The notes: generated from the sequence alone by a model not told the origin. Shown: positions 25,001 to 40,000, numbered from the stretch's first letter. The stretch: DNA of 64,000 nucleotides from Atriophallophorus winterbourni (GCA_013407085.1 JACCGJ010014003.1:24222-88221), one strand, 5' to 3'. Program-made: numbers and translations.

Positions 25001-28000
25001 GATTCACTTTGAGGATTTCATCTGTCCAAACTGACCTTTCATTCGGTTACCTAATCAGAAACCGAACTATTAAAAATGTTACACGAATCAGAACCGATCT
25101 TGGCAATAAAATGCATCACTCCTCGTACATTTTTGCTGGCGGTGTTTCATGATTGACCTTATCATAACGACGCGATAGGTTTTTCAGACATAACGTATTA
25201 CCAAGTCGATTGCGCATTCATGCTTACGTTGTAATTACATTCGAAATACAAAGATCACTGCGTCCTTTCAACCCATGAGAGTTCGCATTGATGGAATCAA
25301 GTTGAATATGCAAATTTTTCCGAATGAACGTAAGATTCGCAGCGTTTTCTTGTGCCTCATTCGCTTGTATTGACACCATCACCCCCAGTCTCTGCCGGAT
25401 TCGTGTACGAGGATTGTGTGCAAATCGTGTGGGAGCATCGCTCGGTGCAAGTGCAAGCGAGCGAACTGTCCAGTCAAGAATTGGCCAACTGGAACTTGAA
25501 TTCGGTTCATTCGTACTCGGTCAATCACGGGATCTTGTATCGGTAAGCTTCTCTCACTTTACAGGGTCATTTTTGTTGTCGGCTTCGTTATCCGACGCCC
25601 ATGTTGCGTTTCGAAGACATGTCGACCTTTGTCAATAAGAACCTCCGGTAATAGAACGGAAGGAAGACAGCGTTTCACCTTTGATGCAACTATGATTGGG
25701 GAGGTATCTCTCTGTTTTATGACGGGAACGTGGTTGAAAAGCGAAGCGAGATAGATTATAAATGCGCGAAAACGTGTAACGTGAGCAAACTCTCAACCCG
25801 TTCACAAAGTTGATTACATGTTTCAACTTTGGTGTAGGCACTTCTTGCTAGCGTGTCTGCGCATACCTTTGTCCTGAATATCCTTAGCCTTTCATATCTA
25901 GCTCGCCTTCGGCAAATTTAGATTGATTGCAATAATTCTATGACAAATGATCGTTCTAGACTTGCTTCTTATGTATTACTGTCCTCGAAGATGATAGGGT
26001 AAGCACACATCACTTTACCATTCTGCCATTTCGCTAACGCGCTTTGTTGTTTCAGCTGGTTTACTCACTCCCCTCGTGGGATAGGAACATAGTACACAAC
26101 GCCTACTTTTTATAGGTTACTCTCTCTTCGGATATAAGTGCCGCATTAATCCTATCAATCTTGTTTAAACACCGTACAGTTCCGGATCTTATATTTGTCT
26201 AGGGCTGCGCAACCTGACATTATCCTAGCCCACGCGCTGTCTAACTTGCGTGTGGTCATTTTGCTGTAGGCGTCTTGTGTTTGATTTATTTAATACGGTG
26301 CCGCGCAGTCAGAGGCTGCACGTGGGCTAAGATACTGTCAGGTTGCCCAAGCATAGACAGATATGGGAAAAGAAAATGGCAACGACAGTGAGACACTCCA
26401 GCGTGTATTCGCATACAGCTCATTACCAGTGGCAACTCAATTTAGCACGGTGTTAGCTGCACAGCACAGAAGTACTGCACGATTGCACATCTGTGCATAC
26501 GGATCAGGCTTCTGGTTTCGTATACACACACACGTATTTAGTACAGTTCAAAATGAAGTGGCAAGTAAACCTTGTTTCGGTGCATATCAGTTGAAGGGAG
26601 TGTTTTGAAATTGCGGTACTGAAATCGATATACTGGTTCAGGGCCGAAATGTGTATTCGCTTGGTCCTCAGTAGATCTATAGCTCTTCAAGTTTGTTACC
26701 ATCTTTTTCGGAGTTGTGATCGAATGGCAACGAAGCGTCAGTTTGTTCTTTCGACGTACTGCGGTCCTGGTTGATGATTTCTAATTATTATCGTTAAACA
26801 ATGGTGTATTTCATTTCATCCCTCGCTGGGAGTTTTGTGGTCTCTCGTTTCCGATTGAGTCGACTATACCCTATTGAAATGGATCATAGAGATAGCATTT
26901 CATTTTAAACTGGACGCTTACTAGGTATTTTACACGACGCTTTGAACATCAGTTCGTCACTTGGCTTGATTTTGTTGATTCCTTCAGTTTCACGAGTAGT
27001 GCTAACCACAATTCTATCCCCATAGAATATTATACTACCACAATGTGCCCTGGTTCTAATGCCGCTTTGTTCTGCGTAATTCGCTCGGTATTTTTCTCTG
27101 CCATTGCTTCGTTTCTCACAAAGCAAAAGCCAATTTTTTGTCGTTTTTCATACAGCACAACATTTTGTGGTACAAATGCCGATCTTTGTATGGTTAAACT
27201 TCGCTTACTCTAGATTTTGATTCCATGTGGTTTAGCCAAAGAACACAATGTGGAACATGAGTCCGGCAGGCACAGGGCACTTAATTTCGTGCAGTTCATG
27301 CCTTGGGTGCTTTATGCTTCTTTCAAATTTACCGTAATAGACGGTTCATATCCACCCTGTGGCCTTTGTTATCGCCAGTAACTGGTGTGATGTTTTGTTC
27401 ACCCACAGCGGCGACGGCATGCATCAATTCCTGAAACACTACGATTGGCGTATTACCGCGGTGCTTGGGCAGACGTCCAAGCGTGCATCGAACTCATGCG
27501 CCGCTTGCTCCCCCAATCTCCCGGCTACCCCGATCTTGTACGTGCACAGTTTGGTCGGTGACGTGGCCGGTAATGTACTTGCAGCGGATGCATCTTATTT
27601 GCGTTGGCTTCGGCCGGTGCACCTGGACAAGTGAGTTTCTTTGTCCAATTGTTCATGTTCAACGTCACACATTACCGCCAGCTTTTATTTTTGGGTATTT
27701 CACTCGTTGATGTGAAAGGCCTTCTAGCTAGCCTGTGCCTACTTTTTGTTGGTTCGCAGTTGTTCCCGTTAGTTAGTTGTTTCTCGTCTAGGATGAATAA
27801 AAGGCCATTTCAATTCACGTCACACATCAATCAATATTATTATTCGCGCCGTGCGCCTAAGATTATGGAAACGTGTTTCTGTTTATCGTTTCCTGGTTCA
27901 GTAACTTATCCGATAAACAGGTTTTTCGTTGCACCTTTGTCACATCGTTTTCTCTTTTTCAAGTCCCATGAAATTTAATCCGTCGGATTCCCTTGAATCA

Positions 28001-31000
28001 AGGGCTCAAACTACTTTTCGTGCATATTCCCCTCGTCAATCGTGGTCCGCTCCAAACATCTCCTCGCTGTCGTTTTTGCGCACATCACTAGACGATCTCG
28101 CCTCTCTGAGCCAGGGTCACTACCATTTGGCGGCTCATCCGAATTTTCGAATCAACCAGTCGGTGCACGATCAACCGATCAGCCCTTTGGGAATACAATC
28201 CGGGGCTTTCTTGGCACACACCGCCGGTCAGACTATATGGTGGATGGCGGATCCGACATACGCTCAGCCTTTAATAAGCCGCCATTGTGCTTCGCTTGAG
28301 ACGATGTATCCAGCGCTAACTCGTTTGCAATGCGTCAATCATCCACTCGATGCTCCGTCAGGCATAGCCGCTACTCCAAATGTGGGTTTTGTTTTGTTTT
28401 GTTTATTGTTGTTCTGCGCTGTTCACCACATCCCTTTCAACTGCCGTATTCATCTCTGTAGGAGTTGTTCTTTGCCGATAACGGGCACATTTGGTCCACC
28501 TCGCTGCTTCTTCACACGAATACGAAGCAAGAAGTCAATCTTCTGGTTGGTGCGGATGGTGTGCACCCCGTTGCCGATTGTATGAATCGTTCTGTTGCTG
28601 GACGAGAAATGAAATTGCGAAACCCGACTCACTTGGTGTACAGCTCGTTCGAGCAGTCGCTTTACTTCGCCGATGGTCAGCAGGTAGGTGGTTCTTCCTT
28701 TGCTATTTCTTTTACGCGGACTCTTGGTGGTTGATGTTTTCATTGCTCAGTATGACACGGATCACATAATTAGGGATAGGATGATTTATTCCAGATATCA
28801 ATCGTATGATCTTGATAAACCTTGTGTGTTTAACAAGTCTGTCGTGATCACGTGTTTGCCTCCGTAAGCATAAGGTGCAACTCTGTTCTGGGAAGCTGGA
28901 TGCGTTCTGAAAAGCTCGAATATATGATAGTGTTGTTTCGCTGCACCGCTCCACCGTACGTATCAATGGACAGTCTGAAAATGTTGTTTTTCTTTATTGA
29001 CCCAAATTGTCAGTAGTTTACTCCGAGTAATTTCGCGGATAATTCCTTGAGAACCGATGCTATCTTCATCGGTCAAAATACTCAAGGCCCCATAAAAATC
29101 CCACGGACATATTTTGAGCGAAGGAGATCCTTTTCGGTATTCCACACCAACCTCTACAATGCTCTCATAAGAAAAGTGAAACAATAAAAATTAATCAATA
29201 TCAAGTATTCAACCGAGATCAGTATCGCGTGATATTGCTTAAATTGATTAGATCGATGTTAGCGTTGGCCAAGGAAAGAGAGCATTAACTAGTCGTCTGT
29301 GAATACATAAGTTCGATCTAAATATTTTGATAGCTATTACCTCATCCGAACTCAAAATGCACCAGCTAATTTATCGTGGCACGTTGTGGGTTTTCGGTGT
29401 AAACACGAAAAGTAACCTCGAGGTACAGTGATGAGGACCAATGCCGGATTCATGTGGCTCCTGTTGTTGTTGCCCTTCTTCGGGCGATGGTCGAACGGGG
29501 AGTGTCACATCACAATCGCATGATTGTTTCGTGCTACACAGCTTTTCGAATAACTAAACAGTTCGATTCGGGAGGAACAATCTCTTCCGGAGCGCTTGCA
29601 ACGATAGTCAGAACTCAGTTGTAAGGCATCAGTTGCACGCCGGCGGCGTGATTTGCGTTCAACAGCCAAGAGTTGTATCTGCTCCTCCGCAGCTTGTAGA
29701 CGACGCTTTACACAATGCCTCCAATGTGAACGGTCAAGAGCAAGTTCTTCCCAACTCGTGGGTTCAATGCCAAGAGCTTTCATATCTCTTTTCAAAACGT
29801 CTTTGTACCGCAAGTGCGGTCTGCCCAATGGTCGACTTCCTGATTTCAACACCATTTCACCATAAAGTAGACCATTTTTAATTCTGTAGACCTGTCCAAG
29901 CCACCGTTGGCGACACTGCCGTAGTAAGGGGAACATGCTCTGTAGACCAGTTTTGGAAATCACTTCAGCATTAGTCACTTTGTCCATCCACGATATGTTC
30001 AAGATATGACGGATGCTTCGTTGATGGAACGCATTCAGCTTCCGTTCGTGTCTTGTGTGGCTGGTCCAGGTTTCACTGCCATAAAGTTCGAACTATTCAC
30101 CTTCCTAGATCAAATGTTGTGCAGCCAACTTGGGTGATGTTCAGACATTCGCTTTTCCAGTTTCCGAGGCGTGTGGCCAATGTACAGGTGAATTGGTAAA
30201 ATGCATATTGAGTTTGCCTGACGAGGTAGCCGGTCTGTAAGGTATTTTCTGATTACCGTTTTGTTAACGAATCTTATTCTCACTAATTCAGAAGTGAACG
30301 TTCGTTTAACTATGTGCTGTGGCTTACGGGCTAGAGAGTCGCTAGAGGCATCATCCGTAAATCAAAATTGAAGATATGCAGGCGTTTTTGGTTTTGTTAG
30401 TACGGGTACCATTCTAGGCGTTGTACGCGTGTCTTTTGATGGAGCAAACTTCGTATCAGCGCAAGTTCCGCCAAATTATCTTCAGAGTAAATCCGAGTTG
30501 TTCGTCTTAACAAATTGTACGAAATTTATCTTCATCGGGACTGCACTCACTAAGTGTCTATACTGTCTAAGCCATGCTAGTTTTGAAAAACCGTTTATTT
30601 CAGGTTGAATTGGGGGAGTCTGAAAGAATCGGGCTTGAGATTAGATGGTATCACGACGCCCAGACAGAAGTTGTAGAGTTGGGTAATTGCATTAAAATTA
30701 AGGTGGGTTCCTGATTGCAGCTCGTTACCAGTGGCTTTCGTTTTAGCATGGCGCTTGTTGGTAGCGTTAAGCTTTTGACACAGATGCTTCTTCAAACCAA
30801 GGGTGTCAGTATGAACAGAGATCGGGTTTAAATTGCATTCAGCTGACCAATCCTAAGCTGGCTAAGGATTGTACATGCCATGGTGAATGCTGAACTTGTC
30901 AATATAGGCATGTTGTGATTTAAAAACCCTCCTGATAGCTTATCCCGTTCACAATAATGTTGAGTGTGGTGGATGGAGATTGTCCGTGGATTATGTTACT

Positions 31001-34000
31001 CACTTGAGAGGAGGCCTCATATTGATACACTTTTTAGTCTATAGAAATGTTAGTGTGTGCGCAAAATTGTTTTGTAAAACCCTATCTTGGATGCCTAAAG
31101 ATTTTATCAACAATGCCGCTTCATTCGGTGAATTGTTCTCCCCTACATACTCCCTGAATGCTCCACTTTGTATGAAACAAGCATCTATAATTTTTTCGAT
31201 CGATGTGAATAGTCCTTAAGCAGCATCGGTCCAGTCGCTTATATCCTCTTCTTATTGGTTGATTGAATTTGATTGCATCATGATTCACTCTTTTGACGAG
31301 CATGCCCTTGTTGTTTTCTTCTCCGTCTCCCTGCGTTCCGATTGTGATGATAAATTAGCGTACAGCGCTTTCGGTGCGCGTAAATTGTCCCTCGTGAACA
31401 ATTGTCTTGTGGGATTCCCTCAATTATCCCATCTTCCCATCCAGACACGCCCTTCGTTAGTCACCCGAATGTATCTACATTTTTACTCATCTCTATCTTT
31501 TATGTGTGCGTGCGTGCGTGCGCGCTGTTTCTCTTCTCGGGAAGTCGTGATTTATGCGCGCATGCACAGGTAACTAAATGAAACCCTTCAGTTTATGCAT
31601 GTGCTTCGCGTTAAAAGGCTTAATTGTTTCCGTAATCATCATCGGTCCATCAATTTGTTTCTGTGTTGTAGTTGCTGCGCCTATCGATTCCCGTTTTGTG
31701 GGAAATTAGGCCCTGCTCTCCGCTGCTCCCATGAACCATTGATCAATCTTGGTGATGAATGGTCGATGACTTATTAGAGACCTAAAATCATAATTATTGC
31801 ATCTAAATAAAAATAACCATTAGTGAGCAATGCATATTGAAGTCAGTGTGATGTGGGCTTTGTTCTATCAATAATAATGGTGAGTTCGTTGAAAGAGCCT
31901 CAATTGATCCAATCCCACGTCCTCATGGTCACTTAAAACGATAAGCATTTTCTCGGAGTGTTTGCTTGATATTGTATGTTTTCCAGGGAAGTGACGAAGA
32001 AAGTAAGTAGGTGCATCACAGTGAAATCCGCAAGGAAGCTGAGTTGCTGATTTCGCTCTACTCGTTTACAACACTTGTTTGAATGTCTGTTTCATTCGAG
32101 GTGTAGGCACCTCATCCCAGCTATTTGTGCTGATTCTTCTATAGAATCCATAGCTGTTTATGTCAAACCGTTCCACGTCTTTTAGGATTTTACTTTTGCA
32201 TGATTGTGTGGCAGTCACGCATTCGGTTCGTGCAACCTTTGTATTGCTGTATCTGATTATGATGATGATAATATTGAAGTTTCTTGATACATTGAATTAT
32301 TTTGCCATTGATAGTTTAAGTTTTTGACCAACGTATTTTTGCCCCTGGTGTGTATGGTATCACTTCTACAGACGACAACAAACTGCATGCAACAAATGGC
32401 AAACTCTCTACTCGCAAAATCTAATGAAGCTTTCGTTTGTGTCCTTTCCAGGTTTATCGCGTGAATCTGGCTACTCAAATGGTATCGCATGTGGCTGGAC
32501 GTCTTGCTGCGTGTGATTCAAGCAATCTCGGGGATTTAGCGGTGGGCCAGGAATTGTCCGACATCCGTGGATTGGCATTCAGTCCAGAGGGCAATTTATA
32601 CATCGCTGAAAGCAATCGCATTCACGTGCTCAAGGCAGACGGTCGCTTGTATCCTCTCACCGGTCGTGTCAGCGCATCTAGCGTTCCGTTAGATATGACG
32701 GCTTCCACGAATGTGGGAATTTCTAATCTGACGAAAAATGATCACTTCGCTAACATTACCGCAATCGCCGTGACAATTTATGGAGAACTGTTTGTGGCCG
32801 ACATGGGTCACGGTTTGGTACGTCTAATATATTTGGGCACTATGTTTTCAACTTTGTATTCATTCAGCTCAAAATAAGCTTTATTCAAAGATGATATGCA
32901 GGTAAAAAGCTATGCTTTACAAGACCCACAAAAATTTGCATCGTGTCGGATGGTAAAAAATATCAAAATATTGTTAGAGATTATTATCAAACGTGAAAAA
33001 CATACTTGCCCATGTGGACATCTAGTGATTTCTTTAAAACGTCAATGATTCCAGATTGTACCACATGAGTAGGTAAACTGTTCCACAATTGCACATTATG
33101 AACGGAGAATGCATATTTGCGGCAGTTCAACCTGCTGTGCTGTTGGTAAAGTTTAGATTGCTGACTACGCAGATGTATGTTATGGGAAAGATGAAACCAA
33201 CGACTGCAAGGACGATTTGTTTGATTAAGTACTGTCCAAATGAATATTAGTGCTTCTTGTTTCCGTCTGTATTGAGCCGAATGCAAATTCAATATTTTAA
33301 GTCTCATTTCGTATGGATAATTAAAAAGTCCCAAAACGAGTTTTTTGGTTCTGCGCTGTGGAGTTTCCAATAGCTGAGTATCTTTTTTTCAACCAAGGAT
33401 CCCATGCCGGTATAGCATATTCGATATGAGTACGGATGTAGGTTGAAATCAATTTGCAGACAACGTTGGGGTCAAACGAACCTAGGACTCTTCTAAGGAG
33501 ATCCAAGTTGCTTTCAGCTTTGCAGGCAGCCAGTCGACATTGCATTGAGTTTCCTAAGTCTGATTGGATAATCACACCTAAATCTTTTTCGGAGGAGGCG
33601 GGTTTAATAACAGTGCGACGTAGATAATATTCTTTGCTCAACTTGCTGTTGAGCGACAGTAGGCTGCATTTCGAAGCATTCAGTGGCATTTCGTTGTCTA
33701 GGGACCAGGTGTAAATCATATCGAGATCCCGTTGCAGGTTATGCGTGTCGGCTGTGGAGTTTATCTTGCACCAAAGCTTTGCGTGTGTTCCGGATACTCC
33801 TTTCTTATTTGTCTTTCATTATTGTTTTCAGATTTATCGTATGCATTATGAGCTTCCTGCTTTGACTGATGCATCGCCACACTATCGCATCTCGTCCACT
33901 TCACGTGATGAGTGTTACGTCTTCAATGCGAACGGCCAACTTGTCAAAACCGAGAATGCAATCACCGAGATGGCGCTGCACCATTTGGACTATCGCGCGC

Positions 34001-37000
34001 ACACTATGTTCGGTTGGTTATCCGAACTGCGAGGAAACACGGTGAATCTGGCGTTGCATCTACGTCGCGACACCGAGGGTCATTTGAAACAATTACAGAC
34101 TCCGCTAGGACTCATTTACAACATCAGTTTTGAATTATCGTCTCATGAGAATCGCATTGCACGGTTGGCAGATCCCATTTCGGGTGATTACTGGCGATTC
34201 GAATATACACCCGATGGGTTGTTGACTCTGGCTCAACGGCCCCAAGAAGCGCGTCCTTACTTTTTCCAATACGACCAGCAATCTGGCAAGTTGGTCGGTT
34301 TCGTTTTGCCAACTGGCCGTTTAATACGTCGAGATGACTTACAACAACTGAATCGTGTGTCCAATGGGGTCTCCGCTACAGATGGTATGTCTTTCTGTCC
34401 TGTTTTTCTCTTGATTTAACGACTCACATTTATATCGTGTCTCCTAAAGCGGTACTTTCTGAGATTTCGCATTCAATTCTTCCAAACACCATTTGCAGCA
34501 AGCCGAGGGCTTCCCCGATGTGGTCGATATGTGCCAATCACTATTTGTGCGGCTACTGATAGTCGACATACCAGTGTAGCCTCTAGTGTGGGGTAGTGGT
34601 AGTCAGCCAATCGCATGCTGATTGCTTCTATTTCGTTTTTTCGTCCATCCATTTTCGTCTTGTGTGAACGATTGCTGCATTCTAACTGCCACTAAAACGT
34701 TGTTTTCTATGCAGCGTGTAGCTAAGTTAAATCGCAACAGCTCATGTACGGTCTCGATTCGCGTGGCACTTTTCCTGTGTCATTGAACCCTGACAATTTC
34801 TATTCGAGCTCTTTCGTTTCGAAATAGTTTACTGCTTACTCTGCGCGATTATCTGACGCACAGTTCCTGGATAATTTGTTACGTTCGTGCGAAAGAACTT
34901 GTCTTGATTTGTCCTTAATTTTGTTGAGGTCTTCCGATCAATCTCACAAAAACAGTCCGATTGATTGGCATCGATCCACTGTCACGCGAAAAACGAATGG
35001 GTTGTAAAGACAGTGAAATTCGGTTTAGTGCTCCTTGAATTAGTTGCACATTTGTAAAGGTGTTTTTACATTGAAATCACTCTCCAAACCGTTCCATATG
35101 ATCAATCCAAATTCAAAGTATGACAGAGTATTTTCGAGTCAGGCGAGAAATGTCCCGTTTTTTATGAGCTCCCACACCTCTACCGCTTTAGGTTTGTCTG
35201 ACCATACGATTCGTTTCTGTCAGACTGGTAACATTGATGTGAAAGGCGTTTCACTGTGAAATAGGGTTCATAAATCGAACCAAAATTTTTCACTAAGAAT
35301 CACTGGTCGCTTTTGTGTTAAACGCCAAAAGGATTAAAAAAATAGCCAACGTATTGCGTTGGTAACGCTCCCCACAGCTAAACGCAGTGGTAGTTTCAGC
35401 CTCGAACTTATTCCTGTAAGGTCGTTTCTTGTGTGTTTGAGGTGCCACCGTTGTTTTCGCTATTATTTCAATGTTGCTGTTTAGTCTGCTTGGTCTCTTT
35501 ACGATTGAAAATTGATATCATATATCAATGCTTCATAAAAAGTAACGTGTTATCACACCGATTTGCTTTCACCAATGCAGACACCGTGGGTTGTTCTTTC
35601 AAAAGTATTTATTAACTACTCATGAGTAGTTTCAAACCTTGGCATATTGCCGTGACATACATCGTGTGGTTTTAGGTGTTTTAGGTTTACCCATGAGAAA
35701 CTTGACCTATACCACCTACCGCCGTTATGATCATTCATAATTGGTGCTGATTGATATATAGGGTGATACTCGTATCCTTTATTATATCTGCTTATTTCTG
35801 GAATTTTGATGGATATAATCCAGAATATCTCGGTCTCATCCTATTTCTCCACTTTCCATCCTGTTTTCCTCGTTTACATCATTTCGAACAGTTTTAATAA
35901 ACATTTTCCCTATTGCTAGATTTTTTTAAACGTTGTTTCCTGTTTCAGTTATTTCGCATTCCCGCTCATCATCCGTCGTCTCGTTCGGCCGTTCGTCGAA
36001 TCGGTGGAGTGTTGCGTTTAGCGAGACAGAACGCTTCCTGCGGTCCGGTCTATCGCGGCTAGAACGTTTGACGCGAGAGATCCGATTGCCAAAACCGATT
36101 GCGCGTGATCGATTGACTAATCTGTAAGCATTTTTCTCGTTCCGCAATATGCTGATGAAATTGGGCATTTCGTTTTGTTATTTGCCGAGGTCTCTGTCTA
36201 ATTTTCACTTCGGAGTTTTCATGAACGTTTGTATTTGCGATGCCTTAATGAATCCAATTGGTTTACGACGCGTTTAAGTCATCTTTCCGCTGACCAGCTT
36301 CGAATCACGCACCATGCATTAATAAAACTATGCAGTTGAGTTGGTAGATCATTATGATTCATTGAAATGTGTTTGGTGGTATACTTCTTATCCATATTTA
36401 GATAAGATTGCCACAAAGCATCGATCTTCATGACTGTATAACGTGTAATGACTCGACCAATATAGTGCAGTGCTCATTTCCTGGTCACTTACCCATCACA
36501 ACCGGTTTCCGGCTGTTTGTCCTCATCAGGTGGATACAGTAAGATCATATTCAGTTAGCCTTGAAACAGTGATCTTACTGCCTCTTTTGTGCTGTGCGGC
36601 TAACACCGTGCTAAATTGATTGGCCAGAGGTAGTGAGCTGCATGCTGAAACTGGCTGGAGTCTCACTACCACTTCCTGTTCTCTTTTCTTCATCATATCT
36701 GTCTAGGCCTGGGCAAGCTGACAGTATCTTAGCCCACGTGCAGTCTGTGACTGTGCGGCACTTTGCATGGATCAGGCTTGTGCTTTCATACATACATACT
36801 CCACTGAATGACAGCAAACAGCTGGAAACCGATTGCGCTATGTAAGTGAAGAGGATGTGAGCACTACAATAAATTGGTCATTTATGGCGTTCAACCAGGA
36901 ATCACTTTGTGATTCTGTATTTGAACATCGTGGTTCTTTGCAAGAACCCTATTTAACAGTGGCATTTATCTATTGGTTCGAGTTTTCAACTGTTCAAATC

Positions 37001-40000
37001 GGTTGATTGTTCAAACTTCCCTATTGAATGCGGTTTCGTGTTTGGTTTTTACTATTTACGGTGATAAACAGAGTGCTGCACAGTCATATACTACGCTTGA
37101 GCTGAGATGCACAAACGTTGCCCTAGTTCAGGCATTTATAATAAAAGTGAAATGGCGGTGAGACTCCCGCAAGTTTCCTAATGCAGCTCATTCATGGCGG
37201 TAGTCCTTCTAGCGCTGTGTGCTATTCAATTTTACGTCCGCGTATTTTAGCTGATCGGGGCCAGAAAAGGAATTGCCTCTGATCACTAGAGGTTAACTTA
37301 CGTATTGTGTTGCTCACATCCCCACTACCGGTTTCTGGCCGTTAACTTGTTTTACACTCCGTGACACATAACGGAAACGCTTTTGAAAAGATGGCTCTGG
37401 TTAATGCTGTTGCGTTTCCATTACAATGCAGCGTAACGTATTCACAGCGATCGATAGTCGTCAGTGTTTTACGTACGAACTCGTTGAAGTTACATTTGTT
37501 GTTTATTCACCTAGTACGTGCGTTGATCACGTTCGACAATCAAAATATAAACAATGCTTACTAGATGGATCGTCACTGGAATCGGTTCGTCACGAATGAC
37601 TATGAACGTCGCTGTGTGTGTGCGTCTTGAATGCCGTTCACCTCTGATTTCCCTCTTCGGTGTATTGTTGCCGTATGCGCATATTGTATTATCGATTTAT
37701 TTTTACTGCAGTGTTGAATGGTATTTTGACTGGAACACACCCGGGAACAGTGTAAATGGTGCTTGGCGGTCAAATCATGGACCTCGTGTTGGCAGACAGC
37801 TTTCGTTCGCGTCACTGGCAAGTGCGAGCTCCTCGCTTGCGCCCAGAAACCTAGACTGGCAGTATCGGAAGAGATTGATGGTGAGAACTCTTTTCCACAC
37901 CACCAGATTGTCGCTACTTTCTTTGTTCTCACTGTTCTACTTTTTCCGTCATCTTAACGAACAACCTTCGTAAATGGTGGTACACTCAACTCGGTTTTGT
38001 TTCACGTCTTTTTACACTTGTAGGCCTCTGGGGAAATCGTGAACGGTTGTATGCGTATAGCATTTTTCCGACCCTAAAATCCTATCCAAATGCTCTCATA
38101 TCTGTCTAGGTCTGTGCAACCTGACAGTATCGTAGCCCACGTGCAGTCTCTGACTGTGCGGCACTTTGCGTGGATCAGGCTTCTGCTTTCATAACATCAC
38201 GTTCTCCACTGACCGTATATGGTTTTTACAGTAGTCAATTTATAAGACTAACTCTAGGTCGTGACAAAGCCACGTGGGGAAGATCAAGGACATTTTTAAG
38301 GTTGGTGTGAAACCTCGTTCTAACTAACCGGGATTTACTGTGCTGTTTCCTAAAACTGTTTGTGGAATGTAGCCGTTGAAACTCACGTGATGAAACGTGT
38401 GTTTCGCAAGAATCTAGTTCCAGTCTTTCGACACGTAGTTATACAATCGATCTCTGAATATCACCTTTACACTCGCCGGAGTTTGTCTATTTTCTTTGGA
38501 ACCCCCTGCCATCAGAAATGGTGTGTGTCGAGTAACCTTGTTTCGTCACCTATTATTATGAATACTACATCGTGAAGATGCTTGTTTATTCGCCTTTGGG
38601 TCCGCATACCTAGTATTAAAAATTTAATTAACATGCTACATGTCACCATCGAAATTTTTAACTTTGCTGAAGACAGCTTGGCATTACGATCAGAACAATA
38701 ATTGAGAATCAATCTTTAAGTGCGGTGGATGTGAGCGCCGCAGTCCATTGAGTTCATTTTCTTTTTCAAAATCCTAATCTTTCGTTTCTATATCATCATT
38801 ATAATTGACATCATGGGCGCCTTCGCTTATGTGCACAGGTGGGTCGCCTTTAAATTTGTTACTTTAAAATCATGGTCCACTGCAAGCAACCTTCCACGAT
38901 GATGATCAGTTTTACCGCCCACTATCGAACCCGCGAGTTGGGAAGAACTTGCACTTGACCACTCACATTGGAGGCATTGTGTAAAGTGTCGTCTGCAACC
39001 TGGGGAGGAGCAGATACAGCTCTTGGCTGTTGAACGTAGATCACGCCGCCGGCGTGCAACTGACGCCCTACAACCGAGTTCTGACTATCGTTGTGAGCGC
39101 TGCGGGAGAGTGTTCCTACCGAATCGAAATGTTTAGTCATTCAAAAAGCTGTAAAACATGAAATTTCATGCGGTTGTGATGTACATCCATTGTCGACATC
39201 GGCCGAATGAGGCCAACAACAATTGACCCGTTTCTGTATGCTAGTTTGCCCGTGCATGTAGCCTTGAAGGTCACGTAGTTCGCTTTCACTTGTCGCTATT
39301 GACCCATTCACTAACAGTCGTAAATGCAGGAACCAATATGGGTACCAACTCGAATTTGGCCCGCATTTTTGTGTAAATTACGTTCATGATTTCTCTCCAC
39401 GTTCAGATAAACGGTTTGGATATACTTCACGTGAAGTTTGATTGGGCCCGACAATTGGAAACGTATCAGCGGCCGTCAACAGGCAGCACACTGCTTCAAA
39501 TCGTGTACAACGCCAATTTTCAGCCGATGGTTTTTAACGCTTCCAGTTCGTTGGCTGAACACGCTCGATCTCAGTGGCTTGGGGACTATCATCCTTGGAA
39601 CACACCATCTGGTGATCCGCACGGCCCGGCTCCTTTGAGTGTGACTTATAACAGGTGAGAAACACTACGCGTTGCTGGGTGTTGTTAGGCTTGTGTGAAA
39701 ACAAGGGATTGATTTTGGTTGTAGACTATGTCTGACAAACGGGTGGTTTAGTGAGTGAGAATGTATTGCATTCGTCACGTACGAATGTTGTCGCACAACT
39801 ATCAATCTGGTATGGTAGGAAAGCACACGCCCGATCCAGGCAAAGTGCCGCACAGTCAGTGACTGCACGTGGGTGATATTACTGTCAGGTTGTCCAGGCT
39901 TAGATAGATAGAAATAGAGAATAAAGAATAACTATCAATCTGAAAACTCAGGAAATTATCATAATCACTTAGTTGGTTGTCTTCGATTGATTGATTCATT

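Larger units (their letters stand above)
23157..25388. other. Introns 10-12 (non-exon parts)
   Basis: Introns of 309, 450 and 835 bases around exons 11 and 12; only a diverged SINE-like copy at 24635. Confidence 0.75.
25543..27408. other. Intron 13
   Basis: Tail-to-tail SINE-like pair at 26186-26502; remainder unrecognised. Confidence 0.8.
28684..32451. other. Intron 16 (3.8 kb)
   Basis: RTE relic, Penelope-like relic and repeat B. 28684-29430 and 30830-32010 show nothing recognised; 30595-30835 has a minus-strand open frame of unknown origin that may belong to the Penelope-like relic. Confidence 0.75.
36124..37711. other. Intron 19
   Basis: Cluster of three hammerhead-like copies around a SINE-like repeat, plus a diverged SINE-like copy; remainder unrecognised. 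Confidence 0.75.
37881..39406. other. Intron 20
   Basis: SINE-like copy and an RTE tail; 38200-38920 unrecognised. Confidence 0.75.
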
